From: Diphasiastrum complanatum
Lineage: Eukaryota > Streptophyta > Lycopodiopsida > Lycopodiales > Lycopodiaceae
Direction: 5' to 3'
Assembly (NCBI GenBank): GCA_029204225.1
Contig: CM055105.1
Location: forward strand, 11,215,730-11,279,729
DNA length: 64,000 bases
Shown here: piece after piece, positions 59,318-64,000 of the stretch
Numbering within the stretch: the stretch's first letter is position 1
How the letters are laid out: each line of letters begins with the position of its first letter
Program-made: the position numbers and the translations under genes
The notes under the pieces: model-generated
What the model was told of the DNA's origin: nothing
Databases searched by the model: none
The model's input: only the letters and a program-made list of their open reading frames with translations

Positions 59318-60139
59318 TGGCTGAGTCCATCATAAACCTCCTTTGTTTCTGGTTCTTTCTCTTCAGGTTCACGATGAACTTTCGGTAACATCATCACCAC
59401 ATCATCCAAAGTATAGCGTTTGAAATGCTCAAACATATCTTGTTGGAATTCTTTTGATTGTTCTTTTTCATAAGGGTTGATCTTTGATCTTCGTTTAGCT
59501 TTCTTGGTAAGAATCGATCTTGGAGGCGATGACCTTCTAGATGATCTGCTTGTCTCTGAAGGTGATGACTTCCTTGATGGTGATTTCTTGCGAGAAGTCT
59601 GACTTGAAAAATCATCTTTGACCTTTCTCTTTCTTTTATCCAATAAGGGTGGTACATTCTTAGAATCAACTTTTTGAGATGATTTTTCCCATTTCATGAC
59701 CATATTATAGTGTTGCTTAGCTTGTTTCTTTGTCATAGGTACTACCATCTTGTCCTCCTTCAGTATAACTGCTTTTGGCGGCTTTATTGTCGGTTCATCC
59801 GGAATATCTCGAATTCCATATCTTGTAGGATCCATATGATTGAAAATCTGCTCATCTGTAAGTTTTGCCTCTCCATCAAGTCAAAGCATGACTAACATGT
59901 TTTAAATCATCTTCAATTAGATCTGGAATCAGTTCAGTTGATATCCAAACTAGGTTCATCACATTCAATGGAAAAGTGATCTGTGTATCTAAAGTTTGAT
60001 CAAGCAAGGAAATTTTGTTTAATTTGGATTGATTATCTTGTTGGCACATATAGCCTACTATAGAATCCACTGTTGCAAGAGCTTGATTCCAATTTACAAT
60101 GTCGGTTTGAGAGTCATAATGGACTCCCAAAGTCTTCAC
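59314..60139 (-). pseudogene. Gypsy linker region, Ser/Arg/Lys-rich
   Basis: This joins protease to RT. It contains KKSPSRKSSPSETSRSSRRS and other basic runs, then KEQSKEFQQDMFEHFKRYTL before the RT start. The part at 60139-59880 reads LDTQITFPLNVMNLVWISTE with no clear domain. The basic composition suggests nucleic-acid binding, as in some gypsy spacer regions; this is inferred. Confidence 0.5.
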
Positions 60140-60660
60140 TTATCGATCACAGTTATGATCCATTGTTGATAAATTATCATCCTCTCTTTGGACTACTGGC
60201 TTGATAGTCCAAGCAATTTGGATCTACTTTGACCGCACACTCACGATTTTCTCAAAAGTAATTTTGTCGGTGCCCCAGTTATGAACTCAAGCGCAACTCG
60301 TAACCATGGACGTCCCAATAAAATTCGATATACATCTGGTGCGTCAGGTAAGTTCATCACTACAAAAGTAATGACAAACTGTACTCCAGCTATTTTGACA
60401 AGTAAATCTTCAGCCATTCTTCTTGGATGACTGTCATTTGATTAGCTAGCTTAATGGCAAAAGTGGCAGGTTCAGCTTGGTAAGTCCCCAGTTTGCACAT
60501 AGTTTGGTTGAAATCAAATTAACTCCTGAACCTCCATCAATCATGGTTGTTTCCTTATTAAACTGTCTATGTTGTATCGGCAGGGTGATGTTTTTGTGCT
60601 CACTTTTCTAGGTTGCTCCCACATTAAGTACTTCGTTCGATTTTTCAAACCCTACACAAA
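60140..60660 (-). pseudogene. Gypsy aspartic protease region
   Basis: The minus strand reads MIDGGSGVNLISTKLCANW, with the D-G-G-S-G-V-N active-site stretch of one group of plant gypsy proteases (near 60540). Further down, YRILLGRPWLR matches the 'ILGRPWL' segment near 60330. Frameshifts and stops interrupt it. Confidence 0.65.
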
Positions 60661-60670
60661 AAAGTGGTTT

Positions 60671-61494
60671 CTAATGGACTGGTGGTTCCATCTGAGTCAA
60701 TTTTTCTGCTAATACTTCTTTTGCTATCGGCACCAGCTTAAGAAATTCTCCTAGTGTAATATCCATCTTGCTAGACAACATATTCATGATCATTTCTGTT
60801 TGCAGTTGATGATGGTGCAACTGTGTATCAACATCTGTTCTTGGATCTGCTTGTGGCATAGATGGAGAAAGGACTTTAGCTATTGCTTAAGCGGCTTCTA
60901 GGGCTTCTTCTTCTTGCAATTGTTTAATCCATTGTCTCATATCCTGGTATCTCTTCTTTTCTGCTTTGAGATTCGGATACACGTCTGATGCGGTTGGTAT
61001 ATTTGTAGTTGGTGCAGATTCAACAGGTACTGGATCAACTAGAACTCCTTTCTGTTTCTGAGCTCTAGTAACAACCATCAAAGGTACAGTTGGTTCAGGT
61101 TGAACTATTGGTCTTTTCTTGATTGCAATCATGTTCATTGGAGCAGTAACTGAAGGGGGTTTGGGTCTTGTAGGACAATCTTTATAACAGTGTCCATAAC
61201 CACAGTGTCTACAGAATGGTACACACTTCCCTTTGTTTGGACATTCAGCAACTCTGTGATTCTCTCCGCATGCAAAACATCCAAGTGGCACTTTGGTCCA
61301 TTGTTTAGTTGCTTGTTGTTGCGCAACAATATAGATAGCATACTGCTCTGAAGGACCACTCTCGTGATCATGGCTATAGTTCCATTGCTCATTAGCATGA
61401 TGAGGTTCTGGTTCCATTAGATTAGAAGGAGGAGCACTCTGTTCCATTGGAACTGGCAGAGCTAGTCTATTTGGAAATCCAAGGCCAAAATTGT
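60671..61494 (-). pseudogene. Gypsy gag C-terminal part with two unusual zinc knuckles
   Basis: It contains CFACGENHRVAEC and CRHCGYGHCYKDC (about 61285-61180). Both have the spacing CX2CX3HX4C, one residue shorter between Cys and His than the standard knuckle. A coiled tail follows (RYQDMRQWIKQLQEEEALEA), and the 60859-60671 segment reads LSSKMDITLGEFLKLVPIAK. The N-terminal gag core is missing; the frame runs straight into LTR-type repeat near 61495. Confidence 0.7.
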
Positions 61495-62040
61495 TCAACT
61501 CTTGCCGTCCAAACTCACTTGACATACAAGTAGCCAACAACGATCGGACTTAACCAGCTGGAAGTTCAGAAACCAACATCGAGATTCAACCTGGCGCCAT
61601 GCCAGATCGGGGTTCCCGATGTGGGTGACATCCCTCCAAGCAAGCCGCTCGACATACATCAAACTTAACCAACTCGTTACAAACGAGTAACATCCATTCC
61701 AAGAAAACTGGTCTGACTCACATCGGACTTACCCATCTGGAAACTTCGTCATGAGCGCTGGAAGCCAACCTGGCGCCACGCCAGACTGGACAGCCATAAA
61801 CAGGTAACTTCCATCCAAGCAAGCCATCCAACTCAGCCGACATGTAAGAGCCCGTTCCCCAAGAGCTTAACCCATTCACGTTCATGCAAGGAACACTCGG
61901 AACCACAAGCCGTGACAGATATGGAGACAACCAGTTTCTGGACCAAATGGTCCCGACAGCATACCACTGGCGCTGCGGACCGAATGGTCCCGACGGCATA
62001 CCGATGGCGTCCCGGGATACGACCCTCAGCTATGTGCCAA
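61495..62040 (-). repeat. LTR segment (copy B)
   Basis: It aligns with 49340-49830 and 63490-64000. It joins truncated gag at 61495 without a primer-binding site, so the junction is a deletion or recombination point. At its right end a 24-bp unit (CCRAATGGTCCCGACRGCAT) is repeated twice (61940-62003). Confidence 0.7.
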
Positions 62041-63056
62041 ACTAAAAAGTTTGAAGCGGCCTCACAAATGGCGCTTTTACCGAACACTGAAACCCAGAAG
62101 GTAGTCAGAATCAGTTTGAGAAGAATCCCACTTTATTGATAAATCTGAGAAGGTTACATTTCAAGTGTGTGACCGACCCTAGTCTCCGGGGCGGGCGCTG
62201 GCATGCCAAGGCGAGCGCCAGGACAACATTCCAGCCAGGGAGGCTGAAACTTGGTCAGAGCTCGCGCTGAGGCGCAACCCGCACTCCCCTATAGTATTGG
62301 TGGGATTCGCCACCTCCCCTCATACCAAGTACTCTACCCAGGCTGGTAAAGCACGTTTTCTCTCTCTAGAATTTATCGATCCCCTTAATCATGCCTAGAT
62401 CGTGTGAGGTGACTGCACATCGATCTGAGCTCTCTGGACTTCGCTGGGACCGGTCAAAGACTTTCAGCCATAGGAACTTGGCGCCGGCTGGATTCTGGTC
62501 ACAGTGGCGCCGGGAGCGGCGCCGACGCCAGTGGTGCTGGGCGCAGCAGGGGTGCTGCTGGCGCCGGAAGTAAAGCTTGTAAAGGTAAGTTTACAGCATC
62601 CACCCCACCTTTATAAAATCTGATGTCCTCTCCAGATGTCAGATTAATGTGAAGGTGTCTCCCAATCAAAATTAACTATACATTTGAGCTACTTGGCACA
62701 GTACTCAATTTACTGGCCGCTTTTTATTAACATTGAAGCTGGCACACCACAAGTCGGAGGGTCAGCTCTTTGTACTAAAAAATACTTAACTTGAAAATAT
62801 CACTTTGTCTGGGAAAAGCGTAGATTTTATATCGCTTACGTAAAACCCAAGAACCTTATTAACTGGTGACAGAGGCCTTTCTGTGAAATGTTCGCCCCCG
62901 TCGCTTCTGACTTTTGACTTTGGAACTCCTTTGAGCTCCTCATTTGTCCTTGACGCACTTTGTGTTGAGCTTCCTGAGCTCCAGATTTGATCAGTTCTGC
63001 ACAGGTATCAGGGCTCCCTGAGCCAAAGGATTTGTCGTTTGATTGCCCACTTTATG
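62041..63056. other. Unassigned GC-richer sequence between LTR copies
   Basis: It contains GC-rich blocks such as GCGGGCGCTGGCATGCC and GGCGCCGGGAGCGGCGCC near 62190-62560, unlike the AT-rich surroundings. AGGTATCAGGGC near 63004 partly matches a primer-binding site, as does 48559 before copy A. No coding evidence. Confidence 0.35.
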
Positions 63057-64000
63057 GCACGAGTACTAAGACTCACCACGAATACGTGCAAGCAACACAC
63101 TCGGGCATGTTTACTAACAGTTAACAAAGACAAGGTCCCCCTTTGAGATAGTCCTACCAAAGGACCTTTGCCTGGCCGCGCCCATACAGATCGATCATAG
63201 AAGCAGCCCACAGAGAACACCCATTCAACTATCCGTGCTTTCACCATCAAGCAGCACATTGCCTCAGTCACGTCCCACCACCTTTTGGTCGATAGCCCTT
63301 ATAGCTAAACGATCGACAGCTATCCTCGAATATACCAACCCCGTGGACGCACCCGTGCTTTCACCGTTAGGCAGCACATTGCCTCAGTAACGCCCCCACC
63401 AAATCTAGTCAATAGCCCTTATAGCTAAACGATCGACAGCATACCAACCCAATCGTGGAGGCACCCGGGAACCGCGACTTAGCTTTCCAGCCTTCAACTC
63501 TTGTCGTCCAAACCCACTTGACATACAAGCAACCAACAACGATCGGACTTAACCAACTTGAAGTTCAGAAACCAGCATTGAGATCCAACATGGCGCCATG
63601 CCAGATCGGGGGTCCCGATGTGGGTGACTTCCGTCCAAGCAAGCCGCCCGACATACATCAAGCTTAACCAACTCGTTACAAACGAGTAACATCCATTCCA
63701 AGAAACTAGTCTGACTCACATCGGACTTAACCATCTGGAGGCTTCGTCACGAGCACTGGAAGCCAACCTGGCGCCACACCAGACTAGACAGCCATAAACA
63801 GGTAACTTCTACCCAAGCAAGCCATCCAACTCAGCCGACATGTTAGAGCCCGTTCCCCAAGAGCTTACCCCATTCACGTTCATGCAAAGAACACTCGGAA
63901 CCACAAGCCGCGACAAATATGTAGACAACCAGTTCCTGGACCAAATGGTCCCGACAGCATACCACTGGCACCGCGGACCGAATGGTCCCTACGGCATACC
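63057..64000 (-). repeat. Retroelement leader/LTR repeat (copy C), runs off the window
   Basis: 63057-63480 matches the start of copy A, and 63480-64000 matches the LTR segments of copies A and B. A unit of about 115 bp (CCCGTGCTTTCACCGTTAGG ... TAGCTAAACGATCGACAGC) is tandemly duplicated at 63232-63445. The primer-binding site present in copy A at 49279 is absent at the equivalent place here. Confidence 0.65.

Noticed and set aside
62391-62573. Arg/Trp-rich frame in GC-rich DNA
   Set aside because: Composition follows the GCGCCGG repeats; no start context or domain.

Overview
This is nuclear DNA of a land plant, probably from a large, repeat-rich genome. The window is AT-rich and has GT-AG introns. 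It carries one intact plant-type COBRA-like gene and many broken LTR retrotransposons (Ty1/copia and Ty3/gypsy) and CACTA transposons on both strands. Very long (CT)n/(GA)n arrays recur throughout. I cannot name the species; a fern is a plausible guess, but that rests only on general impression.

Layout. 1-5.93 kb is a minus-strand Ty3/gypsy element with two LTR copies, a degraded RT/RNase H and a large coiled-coil reading frame of unknown role. 5.94-6.36 kb is an array of about eleven short palindromes. 6.36-11.4 kb holds two decayed copia elements, the second carrying a CACTA end. 11.4-13.4 kb is mostly microsatellite. 13.4-16.2 kb is an intron-containing reading frame resembling plant CACTA ORF1 (Transposase_24 type). 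16.2-22.3 kb holds a copia gag scrap, featureless DNA and the LTR, leader and gag of a gypsy element. 21.4-28.7 kb is a copia element whose pol stops where a chromovirus RT begins; the chromovirus 3' LTR ends against a CACTA tnp2 gene (28.7-30.3 kb). 30.3-36.1 kb holds a minus-strand and a plus-strand copia. 36.1-44.3 kb contains unassigned DNA, retroelement scraps, a minus-strand CACTA fragment and a dense cluster of GCGTGGAT/ATCCACGC palindromes.

44.7-47.8 kb is the only gene that looks functional: a six-exon COBRA-like GPI-anchored wall protein with a 465-residue reading frame. 48.6-52.4 kb is retroelement debris.

52.7-56.9 kb is the most unusual locus: a multi-exon minus-strand gene, now broken. 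Its N-terminal part carries a ParB/sulfiredoxin-like NHR motif. Its C-terminal part looks like a permuted (beta-class) DNA amino-methyltransferase. That architecture is familiar from phages and bacterial mobile elements, not from plant nuclear genes. 57-64 kb holds a 130-bp foldback hairpin, mixed GA arrays, a minus-strand gypsy element and two copies of a repeat also found at 48.6-49.8 kb.

Apart from the COBRA-like gene, nothing here forms a working pathway. The rest is layered mobile-element insertion and decay, with the ParB-methyltransferase gene as the outlier.
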